Shown here: positions 42,317 to 51,026 of the stretch, in pieces
Layout of the letters: every line of letters starts with the position of its first letter
How positions within the stretch are numbered: position 1 is the first letter of the stretch
Source of the DNA: JAFLTL01 sp964389525
Lineage (GTDB): Bacteria; Bacteroidota; Bacteroidia; Bacteroidales; Muribaculaceae
Assembly: GCA_964389525.1 (NCBI GenBank)
Contig: CAYMEX010000014.1
Location: 1-64,000, forward strand
Reading direction: 5' to 3'
Length of the DNA stretch: 64,000 nt
Position numbers and translations under genes: made by a program
The notes under the pieces: generated by a model
What the model was told of the DNA's origin: nothing
Database searches by the model: none
What the model saw: only the letters and a program-made list of their open reading frames with translations

Positions 42317-42575
42317 TCAAGGCATCGAAGATGCCGCAACCCGGCGTAGCCGGAGCTTAACCCCATCCTGTGAGCATAGCGAACAGGGTGGGGATCCCAT
42401 CATCACTTGCCAACCAGCCTCGCAGAGGCTGAACCCGCCCCTCATATCTCATACCGAAGGTATGACATTTCGTTAACCGGGTTCGCTTGCGAGCCCGGAT
42501 TAGACCTCCCTCCCTCTCATCAGCCCCGGAAGGGCTGTACCTCCGGCCGCCACCTCCGTCGAAAACGGACAATAA
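42317..42575. repeat. Hairpin-mosaic repeat, copy C (chimera of A and B)
   Basis: The left part (42318-42442) matches copy A nearly base for base, apart from a GAA rather than GCA loop in GGCATC-GAA-GATGCC (42321-42335). The right part (42441-42575) follows copy B: CATACC-GAA-GGTATG (42450-42464), the TT-loop stem (42477-42498), AGCCC/GGGCT (42522-42536) and TCCGT/ACGGA. The stem sequences are constant while the middle loop base changes between copies (GCA to GAA, GGA to GAA). A further hairpin CCCCACA/TGTGGGG (42578-42611) adjoins. No gene is seen. Confidence 0.85.
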
Positions 42576-42639
42576 TCCCCCACACCGTCGCGCTGCGCGC
42601 TCGATGTGGGGTATGATCTAATTCGCGTCCTCTTGATTT

Positions 42640-43842
42640 TTAGTCATAACGTCCGTCCATCACGTCGCGCACGGCTTCGAGGTAGCCGTAGCCGTTCAGA
42701 CGGTCGGGCAGAAGATAACTGCCCTCGATCCATTCGTTCCAGGCGTTGATCATGATGAACTTGGGCTGCTCGGGATGACGGTCGGCATACTGCTTGGCCG
42801 CCTGAAGATAAGTGGCGAAAGTCTTGGGAGAGTGGTGGAAGCGAGTCACATCAGCGGCTCCTTTGGCAGGGAAACGGGGAGTATCGTCCCATCCGATCGA
42901 CACTGTCGGGTAAACCGGCACATCGAATATCGAATCCCATTGTTCGCGTATGTCTATGCCGTTCTGTCCGTGCACCATGTAGTCGCAGTCAAAACCGCCC
43001 ATATTGTAGAAAGCCTCGCTGTCGATGCCGACCTTTTTGATCTTCTCCTTCATTCTTGCGGCGGTATCTTCATTAAGCATCCAGCCTCCGCCATGTATCT
43101 CCTGCAGGTGCACGCCCTTGAATCCGGCTTCACGCGCCTTCTCGTCGAAATACCTGATCGCCTCGCCGGCCTTGTCGAGATCGCCGTCAAAACCGGCAAC
43201 AAAATTGTCGATACTGAAGATGCCGAATACCGGGCAGCCATCGATCTTCACGTAATTGGGACGGGTGAAATACTGGCTGATGATGCGGTCGACGATGATC
43301 TTGTAGTTGTTTTCGTCGATTACCGGGTCAAAGAGTATCGACTCATCGTCGCCATAGCGGTGATAGTTCCAGTAATTGTGCTTCACAAAATGATTGGCCC
43401 ACATCAGGTAGAAGTGCATCTTCTCGTTGTTGGCCGCTTTCAGAAAGCCGTCGTTCACCGCTCCCTCAAGATACGGCCCGTTCATAAACCAGTACCAGTC
43501 GTAGATAAACGTGTTGACGCCATATTTCAGTGCCGTGTCGATCCAGCGCTCCACGACTTTCGGATCATTGTCATGCTCATATCCCCAGAGAGGCTGTTTA
43601 GGCTGCTGGTGACCCTCGAAGCGCGGATCGCCCTTTTTTATCACTTCCCATTCTCCCTCACCGTCGCCCCATAGATACTTGTGGCCGAGAGAGTCGTCAT
43701 GGCACGAGGGCCACACAAAAGCCGCTACATAGTAGTCATCGGTTTTGTCGGTTGCGGTTGAAATAGATGCTGTGTTGCCGGAGCATCCGGTCATTGTCAT
43801 TGCCGCAATTGCAGCGGCTGCATAGAGCAGATTTTTTATCAT
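42640..43842 (-). CDS. GH99-like / WbsX-like lipoprotein
   Basis: The 400-residue lipoprotein (lipobox MTGC, Cys20) has a TIM-barrel type pattern: YYVAAFVWPSCHDD, LKYGVNTFIYDWYWFMNGP, FYLMWANHF, YPTVSIGWDDTPRF and the C-terminal MINAWNEWIEGSYLLPD. These are the marks of the Glyco_tran_WbsX/GH99-like family (PF14307-type), related to endo-alpha-mannosidases of GH99. Inferred role: processing of alpha-mannose-containing glycans at the surface, which would agree with the GH92 gene nearby. The exact activity is not assured. Confidence 0.85.
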   Translation of the reverse strand: MIKNLLYAAAAIAAMTMTGCSGNTASISTATDKTDDYYVAAFVWPSCHDDSLGHKYLWGDGEGEWEVIKKGDPRFEGHQQPKQPLWGYEHDNDPKVVERWIDTALKYGVNTFIYDWYWFMNGPYLEGAVNDGFLKAANNEKMHFYLMWANHFVKHNYWNYHRYGDDESILFDPVIDENNYKIIVDRIISQYFTRPNYVKIDGCPVFGIFSIDNFVAGFDGDLDKAGEAIRYFDEKAREAGFKGVHLQEIHGGGWMLNEDTAARMKEKIKKVGIDSEAFYNMGGFDCDYMVHGQNGIDIREQWDSIFDVPVYPTVSIGWDDTPRFPAKGAADVTRFHHSPKTFATYLQAAKQYADRHPEQPKFIMINAWNEWIEGSYLLPDRLNGYGYLEAVRDVMDGRYD

Positions 43843-43868
43843 GGTGATTGGATTTATCGGATTTCATG

Positions 43869-43876
43869 CAAAGATA
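43869..43876 (-). promoter_or_regulatory. Promoter of the GH99-like gene
   Basis: TATCTTTG on the minus strand matches TAnnTTTG exactly and lies 26 bases before the ATG. No TTTG is at the ideal -33 distance. Confidence 0.4.
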
Positions 43877-44011
43877 AACACATTTGGCAATTTTGCTATG
43901 TGTTAAATGGCCATACGTGCAAAAAACGTCATGCCACCTTCCTCCCCGCCGACCAATGCGCCCCCTGTTCCCGCTGCGGTGGCGGAGTGAACCCCGCTGA
44001 GCAGCAGCATA

Positions 44012-44054
44012 TAAAAAAAGACAGGCTATACCGTATCGGCATAGCCTCGTCTTC
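44012..44054 (-). terminator. Terminator of the 44131 gene
   Basis: A GGCTAT/ATAGCC stem extended by AAGAC/GTCTT (44019-44052), read on the minus strand, is followed by seven T residues. It lies 80 bases past the small exported protein gene. Confidence 0.85.
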
Positions 44055-44130
44055 ACTTTCAACCAATTTTCACCTATGAGAAACCATAAAGGATTTTATA
44101 ATCTGACTTTTTATAATCTCGCAGCAGCAA

Positions 44131-44481
44131 TCACCTATGCGAGAACATCATATGAGATGTAGCGTCTGTAGCGACATTCTCAAGATACTGAAGATATTGC
44201 TCGGGAGTGAGCACCTTCTTGATCTGAGCTACAACCTTGCGCGCCTTTTCGTTGTCGGCCTGCGATGCCTTCACTCCTCCAAACACTTCATGCAGACGTG
44301 CTTTCTGGGTATCGGTAAGATCGATGCCGACAAACGGGCCGGCAGCCGAAGCTTTCTTTAGATGCTGATGTCCGGTTTCTGTCACCACTGCAGCATGGCT
44401 GTCAATAACTTTATCGGATGCTGATGCCGAGATGCCGAGAGCTACGAGTGCGGAGAGAGAGAGGAGAACGAGCTTTTTCAT
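44131..44481 (-). CDS. Small exported protein, Spy/LTXXQ-like (copy 2)
   Basis: The 116-residue protein has a signal peptide almost identical to copy 1 (KKLVLLSLSALVAL) and the same motif pair, GIDLTDTQKARLHEVF and KVLTPEQYLQYLENVA. The central linker is different. The tail ends with His/Met residues (SHMMFSHR), which could bind metal. Paralogue of 41552-41926 in the opposite orientation. Own terminator downstream. Function unknown; a periplasmic stress protein is the best guess. Confidence 0.75.
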   Translation of the reverse strand: MKKLVLLSLSALVALGISASASDKVIDSHAAVVTETGHQHLKKASAAGPFVGIDLTDTQKARLHEVFGGVKASQADNEKARKVVAQIKKVLTPEQYLQYLENVATDATSHMMFSHR

Positions 44482-44859
44482 AATGAGAGAGATTTAATTA
44501 TTTAATTTTTGAAACGTGTTGTCTTGTTTTTGGTCGTTTGTCTTTTTGACGGAAAACACCCCTCCGGGTTTAATACCTGCACATTATTTAATTTAAAAGG
44601 TTACAGATCGTCGCATTTCTCATATTTTTGCAAAACAGCGTTAAAAAGGCTTGCATCATTTTATCACGCCGGCATCATCTGGCATCAAAAATTGGGCGAC
44701 AGCTCAGAGTCACAAGCCATATATGGCTAATATCAGCCATATTATAAATCACTTTCGCATAATATGAATGAACAAGGCAAAACACGGGAGTGTTGCAATA
44801 AGAGATTGGTAAATCTATTTATTTATAGTAATTTTGATGTTCAAATTATCTGCGTAAAA
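44482..44859. other. Divergent intergenic region with probable META-gene promoter
   Basis: This 378-bp AT-rich stretch lies between the small exported protein (minus) and the META-domain gene (plus). TATTTTTG at 44623-44630 is an exact TAnnTTTG element on the plus strand. Further on is an ATATGGCT/AGCCATAT inverted repeat (about 44722-44745), within the leader if that promoter is used. A short open frame at 44509-44730 has no family likeness and I do not count it as a gene. Confidence 0.45.
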
Positions 44860-45942
44860 ATGAAGATCCACAAAGTTATAGTCAGCATAGTCGCATCGTG
44901 TGTCGTCGTTGCGGGAGTGACTTCGTGCAGTGTGCTCGAGTCTCTATCAACAAAGCTCCCCGGGCAGGCCAATGTCTCGGCAAGCAAGGATGGCGTAAGC
45001 GCCGATGTGAAGACCGAAAGTGCCGAGAAACTCGAGAAAGAGCGCAAAAAGGCAGAGGAACGCGAGCGCAAGGCTGCCGCCAAGAAAGCGGCGAAGGAAA
45101 AGAAGGAAGCTGAGAAAAGGGCTCGTGAACAACGCAAGAAAAATGGCCAGAAGGGAGCCGGAACAGCCACTGTCACACCAAAGCCTACTGACAACACGGC
45201 AAAGACAAATGCTGCCAAACCTGATTTCACAACAGGCACATGGCATCTTCGCAGCATTAACGGATACACACTCTCGGCCGACACAGACGGTGATGACGGC
45301 GAGCGCCCGTATCTGATATTTGATGACGCCGCAGGGCGTTTTTACGGCAACGACGGATGCAACACCGTCAACGGAGGATTTACCGCCAACGAGGGCGACT
45401 CACTGAGATTCGGAGAGATGATTTCGACACTGCGCATGTGCCCTGATGCAAAATATGCACGCGAGTTTCTGACCGCTCTCGACCAGACACGCACCTGCGC
45501 CATTTCAGGCGACAAGGCCGAGAACATTCTCGAGCTGCGCAATGAAAAAGGGAAAGTGCTTATGACCCTCGCAAAACCGGCAATGGAGTTTCTCAACGGC
45601 TCGTGGCAGGTAATCAGAATCGACGGACACAATGTCGACTCACCCGACCTGAAACTTGTGATCGACCTTCCCGAACGTCGCATACACGGCAATACGGGGT
45701 GCAATGTACTCAATGGCGAAATATTCATCGATCCCGACAAAGCCGGCGCGATACAGTTCCAGCAGATAGCCGTGACGATGGCGATGTGTCCCGACGCAAA
45801 GTGGGAGACTCCGCTCCTTGTAGCGCTCGAATCGGTCGAGACCGTTTCGCAGCCCGAAGGCAACGGAGCCACGGTCGACCTGCTTGACACCCACGGGAAA
45901 TCAGTGCTGACCCTCAGACAGCTTCCTCTGAACGACAGATGA
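44860..45942 (+). CDS. Lipoprotein with two META (HslJ-like) domains
   Basis: The start at 44860 (MKIHKVIVSIVAS, 360 residues) gives a clean signal and lipobox GVTSC (Cys23); an in-frame ATG at 44764 adds 32 unlikely residues. A Lys/Glu/Ala-rich charged helix (about 50-105) acts as a stalk. Two META domains follow, each with the hallmark GCN-x-x-NG (NDGCNTVNG and NTGCNVLNG) and MCPDAK. Relatives include HslJ, linked to heat and novobiocin stress. It overlaps recN by 4 bases (ATGA) although the proteins act in different compartments. Confidence 0.88.
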   Translation: MKIHKVIVSIVASCVVVAGVTSCSVLESLSTKLPGQANVSASKDGVSADVKTESAEKLEKERKKAEERERKAAAKKAAKEKKEAEKRAREQRKKNGQKGAGTATVTPKPTDNTAKTNAAKPDFTTGTWHLRSINGYTLSADTDGDDGERPYLIFDDAAGRFYGNDGCNTVNGGFTANEGDSLRFGEMISTLRMCPDAKYAREFLTALDQTRTCAISGDKAENILELRNEKGKVLMTLAKPAMEFLNGSWQVIRIDGHNVDSPDLKLVIDLPERRIHGNTGCNVLNGEIFIDPDKAGAIQFQQIAVTMAMCPDAKWETPLLVALESVETVSQPEGNGATVDLLDTHGKSVLTLRQLPLNDR

Positions 45943-47603
45943 TAGAATCACTCCACATATCAAACTACGCGCTGATCGACACGGTCGATATAGAGTTCTC
46001 CGACGGACTCAATATCATCACGGGCGAGACCGGCGCCGGCAAGTCGATAATGCTCGGAGCACTGTCGATGCTGCTTGGCGGCCGCGCCGACACGCGCGTG
46101 GTGACAGATCCGTCAAGGAAATCAACCATCGAGGCGGTGATGAATGTGGCCGGACGCGAAAGCCTGAAGGAATGGTGCGACACCAACGGTGTGGAATGGA
46201 ACGACGACAGCCGCATCATATTGCGGCGTGAAGTATCGCCGACCGGACGCAGCCGCGCATTTGTCAACGACACGCCCGTAAACCTCGGAGTGCTCGGCGA
46301 AGTGTCGCGCATGCTCGTCGACATACACTCGCAGCACCAGAACCTGCTTCTCGCCACGCCGGAATTTCAGCTTGAGATCATCGACGCCATGGCGGCCAAC
46401 AAACAGGATCTCAAAGAATACACAGCAGCCTACGAGAAATACCGGTCGGCACTGAAGGCCTACGCCATTGCCAAGCGACTGACGGCAAAGGGGCGCGATG
46501 ACGAGGAGGAGATGAGGGCGCAGCTTGAAAAAATTGACAGTCTGCGACTGAGCGACGGCGAGCAGGAGGAGCTCGAACGCGAACGCGACACTCTCGACAA
46601 CATATCGCAGCTAAAAGCCGGACTCGCTGCCATAGCCGACGCACTCGGCAACGAGGCCACCGGCGCATGCGAGACTCTCCGCCAGGCCTACGACGAGGCG
46701 GACAGCCTCACAGGATTTCTCTCGGAGACCGAGGAGCTCTCGGAGCGTCTGGAGTCATGCCGCCTTGAGGTGGAGGACATCAGGGACACCGTCGAGAGTC
46801 TCGACGAGAGTCTGTCGCCCGACCCGCGCAGGCTGGAGATGGTGGAGGAGAGGCTGGAAGCAATATATGACCTTGAGCGTCATCACCGCGTAGACACGGT
46901 GAAGCAGCTGCTTGATGTGGCAGAGAATCTGCGTGCGACGCTCGACACCCTCGACAACAGCGATTTCCGCCTCAAAGAGCTTGAGAGTGAAGCAAAAGCC
47001 GCACGCAAGGAGGCTTTGAGAATCGCAAGAGCCATATCGGAAAAGCGCAAGACGCAGTGCGAGGAATTTGCAGTGACACTGCGCGAGACAGCCATGCCGC
47101 TCGGCATGAGCAATCTGCGCATCGACATGGCGCACTCCCACACATCCGATCTGACACCTACTGGCATCGACCAGGTGGAGATGCGGGTGGCATTCAACAA
47201 AAACCAGGAGCCCATGAGCGTCAGCGCGACCGCATCGGGAGGCGAGATCTCACGCCTGATGCTGTCGGTCAAGAGCATAATAGCCTCGCGCATGGAGCTG
47301 CCCACGATCATATTCGACGAGATAGACACGGGCGTGAGCGGCGAGATAGCCGACCGCATGGGACGCATGATGCTCGACATAGCCCGCGACATGCAGGTCG
47401 TGGCGATAACACATCTGCCACAGGTCGCCGCCAAAGGCGAGTCGCACTTCAAGGTCTACAAAGAGGATGACGACCGCTCGACCCACACCCGCATGAAGCG
47501 GCTCGACGACGCCGCGCGCGAACGCGAGATAGCGGTCATGCTCAGCGGCGCGACAGTCAACGACGCGGCGCTTGCCAACGCACGCGCGCTTTTACAGAAA
47601 TAG
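45939..47603 (+). CDS. recN: DNA repair ATPase RecN
   Basis: The 554-residue SMC-like protein acts in double-strand-break repair. Walker A GETGAGKS is at residues 29-36, long coiled coils run from about 155 to 370, and ATPase signature TASGGEISRLMLS and Walker B IIFDEIDTGVSG lie in the C-terminal half. HLPQVAAKG is also typical. The length agrees with the family. Starts inside the META gene's stop and is followed after 2 bases by the methyltransferase gene. Confidence 0.96.
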   Translation: MIESLHISNYALIDTVDIEFSDGLNIITGETGAGKSIMLGALSMLLGGRADTRVVTDPSRKSTIEAVMNVAGRESLKEWCDTNGVEWNDDSRIILRREVSPTGRSRAFVNDTPVNLGVLGEVSRMLVDIHSQHQNLLLATPEFQLEIIDAMAANKQDLKEYTAAYEKYRSALKAYAIAKRLTAKGRDDEEEMRAQLEKIDSLRLSDGEQEELERERDTLDNISQLKAGLAAIADALGNEATGACETLRQAYDEADSLTGFLSETEELSERLESCRLEVEDIRDTVESLDESLSPDPRRLEMVEERLEAIYDLERHHRVDTVKQLLDVAENLRATLDTLDNSDFRLKELESEAKAARKEALRIARAISEKRKTQCEEFAVTLRETAMPLGMSNLRIDMAHSHTSDLTPTGIDQVEMRVAFNKNQEPMSVSATASGGEISRLMLSVKSIIASRMELPTIIFDEIDTGVSGEIADRMGRMMLDIARDMQVVAITHLPQVAAKGESHFKVYKEDDDRSTHTRMKRLDDAAREREIAVMLSGATVNDAALANARALLQK

Positions 47604-47605
47604 CA

Positions 47606-48361
47606 ATGGATCAGACAAACTATATATTCGGCATCAGAGCCGTGATGGAGGCCGTGGAGGCCGGACGCGAGATCGACAAGGTTCTCATCAGGAAAGACCT
47701 CTCGGGGCCGCTCGCCTCGGAGCTTCTCGGTGTGTTGCGCACCCACAAGGTGGTGACACAGCGTGTGCCCGAAGAACGCATAAACCGCATCACACGCAAG
47801 AACCATCAGGGAGTGGTGGCATTTCTATCGGCCGTATCATATCACAGCCTCAGCCACATCGTGCCCGAACTTTATGAAGAGGGCATCACTCCGTTCATCG
47901 TGGTGCTCGACGGCATCACCGACGTCAGAAACTTCGGGGCGATAGCCCGTACATGTGAATGCGCCGGCGTGAACGCCATCGTCATACCCGAGCGCGGAAG
48001 CGTGAGCGTGGGAGCCGACGCGGTGAAGACCTCGGCGGGCGCGCTGATGAGTCTGCCCGTATGTCGTGAGCGCAGTCTGTCCGGTGCCGTGAAGTTTCTG
48101 AAAGAATGCGGCTACACGATCGTAGCGGCTACCGAAAAGTCCGATACCCGCTACACCGAGGGTGACTACCGCGGCCCGGTGGCGATAGTGATGGGATCGG
48201 AGGACACGGGCATTTCGGAGGACATCATGCGCCAGTGCGACATGCCGGTAGCCATCCCCCAGTTTGGCCGCATACAGTCGCTCAACGTGTCGGTAGCAGC
48301 CGGTGTAATGATCTACGAGGTCGTGCGCCAGCGTCTTGCCGAAGGCATGGGCGTCGAATAA
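47606..48361 (+). CDS. rlmB: RlmB/TrmH-type rRNA 2'-O-methyltransferase
   Basis: The 251-residue SpoU/TrmH enzyme uses SAM to methylate a ribose 2'-OH in RNA, probably 23S rRNA G2251. An N-terminal substrate-binding domain (FGIRAVMEAVEAG) precedes the SPOUT domain with the trefoil-knot motifs LDGITDVRNFGAIARTCE, VMGSEDTGIS and IPQFGRIQSLNVSVAAG. The second motif has SED in place of the usual SEG/SEH. Both RlmB and TrmH-type sites are possible. Directly after recN. Confidence 0.88.
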   Translation: MDQTNYIFGIRAVMEAVEAGREIDKVLIRKDLSGPLASELLGVLRTHKVVTQRVPEERINRITRKNHQGVVAFLSAVSYHSLSHIVPELYEEGITPFIVVLDGITDVRNFGAIARTCECAGVNAIVIPERGSVSVGADAVKTSAGALMSLPVCRERSLSGAVKFLKECGYTIVAATEKSDTRYTEGDYRGPVAIVMGSEDTGISEDIMRQCDMPVAIPQFGRIQSLNVSVAAGVMIYEVVRQRLAEGMGVE

Positions 48362-48419
48362 CCCACCCCACCCCCGAAAACTATACAAACGACAGAGAAA
48401 ATCATATATCTACACAGAC

Positions 48420-49616
48420 ATGAAAATCGGTTCAATAGGCACATCAAAGGGAATAAAGGCAATGATGCTCGGCAGCGGCGAGCTCGGCAAGGAAGTCGTG
48501 ATAGAGCTGCAGCGTCTTGGAGTGGAGACAGTGGCATGCGACAAATATGCCAACGCACCGGCCATGCAGGTCGCCCACAAGTCGCGTGTGTTCAACATGC
48601 TTGACGCCGACGCGCTGCGCAAAGCAGTGGAGGAGGAAAAACCCGATTTCATCATACCCGAGGTTGAGGCGATCGCCACGCCCGAGCTCGTGAAACTCGA
48701 GCAGGAGGGATGGCACGTCGTGCCGACGGCACGCGCCACACGCCTGACCATGAACCGCGAGGGCATACGCCGTCTTGCCGCCGAGGAGCTCGGACTGAAG
48801 ACGTCGCCCTACCGCTTCGCGTCGACACGCGAGGAGTTTGACCGTGCCATCGGAGAGATAGGCATGCCGTGTGTCGTGAAGCCTGTGATGAGCTCGTCGG
48901 GCCACGGCCAGTCGACGATAAAAAAAGACGCCGACATCGACGCCGCATGGCGCGAGGCACAGGAGGGTGGCCGCGCAGGTGCCGGACGCGTGATCGTTGA
49001 AGGCTTTGTCGATTTCGACTACGAGATAACACTTCTCACCGTCCGAAGCGTGAGCGGCACGGTATTCTGTCAGCCGGTCGGACACATACAGCAGAACGGC
49101 GACTACCGCTGGTCGTGGCAGCCCCAGCCGATGACCGACAGCGCCATCGAGAAGGCACGCAACATAGCCCGAGCCATCACCGACGCTCTCGGCGGCTACG
49201 GCATTTTCGGCGTCGAGCTGTTTGTCAAAGACGACGAGGTGATATTCAGCGAGGTGTCGCCGCGCCCGCACGATACCGGCATGGTGACGATGATATCGCA
49301 GGACATGAGCGAGTTTGCGCTCCACGCACGCGCGCTGCTCGGTCTGCCCGTGCCCGGCATCCACTTCTACGGCCCGTCGGCTTCGAGAGCTGTAGTGGTC
49401 GAAGGCGACACAGACACCATCGAGTTCGACGGTCTTGAAAACGCACTTAAAGAACCCGGAGTGCAGGTGCGCATCTTCGGCAAACCCGAGATAAAGGGAC
49501 ACCGCCGCATGGGCGTAGTGCTCGCCACAGCCGACACCCTCGAGGAAGCCCGCGCCAAAGTGGATCGCGCCTACGATGCCCTGCAGATCCATGTGTATCA
49601 AAAAGAAAAACTTTGA
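48420..49616 (+). CDS. purT: Formate-dependent phosphoribosylglycinamide formyltransferase
   Basis: PurT uses ATP and formate to formylate GAR in purine synthesis, bypassing folate. The ATG at 48420 (MKIGSIGTSKG, 398 residues) is right for the family; a start at 48336 overlaps the preceding gene. The ATP-grasp fold shows IKAMMLGSGELGKEVVIELQRLG, VPTARATRLTMNREGIR, CVVKPVMSSSGHGQS and FGVELFVKDDEVIFSEVSPRPHDTGMVTM. Complete. Its stop overlaps a TTG that starts the MATE gene. Confidence 0.96.
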   Translation: MKIGSIGTSKGIKAMMLGSGELGKEVVIELQRLGVETVACDKYANAPAMQVAHKSRVFNMLDADALRKAVEEEKPDFIIPEVEAIATPELVKLEQEGWHVVPTARATRLTMNREGIRRLAAEELGLKTSPYRFASTREEFDRAIGEIGMPCVVKPVMSSSGHGQSTIKKDADIDAAWREAQEGGRAGAGRVIVEGFVDFDYEITLLTVRSVSGTVFCQPVGHIQQNGDYRWSWQPQPMTDSAIEKARNIARAITDALGGYGIFGVELFVKDDEVIFSEVSPRPHDTGMVTMISQDMSEFALHARALLGLPVPGIHFYGPSASRAVVVEGDTDTIEFDGLENALKEPGVQVRIFGKPEIKGHRRMGVVLATADTLEEARAKVDRAYDALQIHVYQKEKL

Positions 49617-50992
49617 AACGCAACAGCAACCCGACAACACTCGGCACGCTTCCGATAGGTAAACTTCTGGTGCAATACTCGGTGCCCGCCATCATAGCAA
49701 TGGTGGCGACATCGTTGTACAACATCATCGACAGCATCTTTATCGGACGCGGCGTAGGGCCTCTCGCCCTTACGGCACTCGCCGTGAATCTGCCCCTGAT
49801 GAACCTCGTGATCGCTTTCGCCACGCTGGTCTCGGTGGGCGGAGCGACCATCTCGTCGATATTTCTCGGACAGCAGAACGTGAAGCGCGCCACCGACGTG
49901 GTGAACAACGTGATGACCATGTGCATCATCCACTCGGTGGTGTTCGGCGGCATCGCCATGCTGTTTCTCGACGATATACTCGTGCTGTTCGGCGCGACAA
50001 AAGAGACCTTGCCCCTTGCCCGAGAATTTATGGAAGTGGTGCTCTATGCCACACCGCTCTCCTATGTGTTCATCGGCATGAACAACCTGATAAGGTCGAC
50101 AGGCTATCCGGCCAAGGCGATGATATCGGCACTGATTTCAGTGATCGTCAACGTGATACTTGCACCAATCTTTATCTTCAAGCTCGACATGGGCATGCGC
50201 GGAGCGGCCCTCGCCACCGTCGGAGGCCAGTTCTGCGGCTTCATATGGGTGCTGTCACACTTTCTGTCGAAAAAAAGCTACGTGCACTTCTGCCGCGACA
50301 ACAAGTGGCTGTCGTGGAGCATCGTCAAGCGGATGTATGAGATCGGCCTGTCGCCTTTCCTGATGAATGTCACCGCATGTTTCGTGGTCGTGTTTCTCAA
50401 CAAGGCTCTGCTCAGCAGCAGCGGCAGCGAGGCCGACGGAAACATGGCTGTGGGCGCCTACGGCATACTCAACCGCGTGGGCATGTTCTTCGTGATGCTT
50501 GTCTTCGGCATCACACAGGGCATGCAGCCGCTTTTAGGCTATAATTTCGGAGCCATGAAGTGGGACCGCGTGAAACGCACTCTGCGGCTCGGCATATGGG
50601 CCGGACTCAGCGTGACATCGGTGGGATGGGTGCTGACCGAACTCATGCCCGACACGCTCTCGATGATGTTCACGACCGACGAGACACTGATAGGCATCGC
50701 ACGCGACGGATTCCGGCTCTTCTTCATCTGTTTCCCGCTCGTGGGCGTGCAGATCATCATCACCAACTTCTTCCAGTCGATAGGCAAACCGGCTCTGTCG
50801 ATATTCCTCTCGCTCACACGCCAGCTCATCTTCCTCCTGCCCATGCTCGCCATACTGCCCCGCTATTTCGGCGTCACAGGCGTATGGGCCAGTGTCGGAT
50901 GCAGCGACTTTCTGGCGTTTGTGCTCGCGCTGGTCACGATGCTCGTGATGATGAAGCGTCTGTCAAAAAAATACAACAGCCACAGTGCCTGA
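49613..50992 (+). CDS. MATE-family multidrug/Na+ efflux transporter
   Basis: The 459-residue membrane protein has about 12 transmembrane helices and the MATE-type start LPIGKLLVQYSVPAIIAMVATSLYNIIDSIFIGRGVG, with FGITQGMQPLLGYNFGAMKWDRVKRT in the second half. It exports cationic drugs or metabolites using Na+ or H+ gradients. The start is TTG at 49613 (read as Met), overlapping the purT stop as TTGA. No ATG in frame lies close by upstream. An A-rich stretch (AAAAAGAAAAAC) takes the place of a Shine-Dalgarno site. Confidence 0.92.
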   Translation: MKRNSNPTTLGTLPIGKLLVQYSVPAIIAMVATSLYNIIDSIFIGRGVGPLALTALAVNLPLMNLVIAFATLVSVGGATISSIFLGQQNVKRATDVVNNVMTMCIIHSVVFGGIAMLFLDDILVLFGATKETLPLAREFMEVVLYATPLSYVFIGMNNLIRSTGYPAKAMISALISVIVNVILAPIFIFKLDMGMRGAALATVGGQFCGFIWVLSHFLSKKSYVHFCRDNKWLSWSIVKRMYEIGLSPFLMNVTACFVVVFLNKALLSSSGSEADGNMAVGAYGILNRVGMFFVMLVFGITQGMQPLLGYNFGAMKWDRVKRTLRLGIWAGLSVTSVGWVLTELMPDTLSMMFTTDETLIGIARDGFRLFFICFPLVGVQIIITNFFQSIGKPALSIFLSLTRQLIFLLPMLAILPRYFGVTGVWASVGCSDFLAFVLALVTMLVMMKRLSKKYNSHSA

Positions 50993-51026
50993 TGCCATAC
51001 GCAACAACCTGTCATAATTTCCAACG

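Noticed and set aside
42357..42572. Minus-strand open frame of 71 codons in repeat copy C
   Set aside because: Same reason: a by-product of the GC-rich repeat.
40923..42575. CRISPR array
   Set aside because: Repeat units are long, unequal and lack regular spacers. No cas genes are seen anywhere in the window.
42578..42611. CCCCACA/TGTGGGG hairpin as terminator of the GH99-like gene
   Set aside because: No T run follows on the minus strand; more likely another member of the hairpin mosaic.
44509..44730. 73-codon open frame in the AT-rich gap before the META gene
   Set aside because: No family likeness, and it spans the likely promoter.
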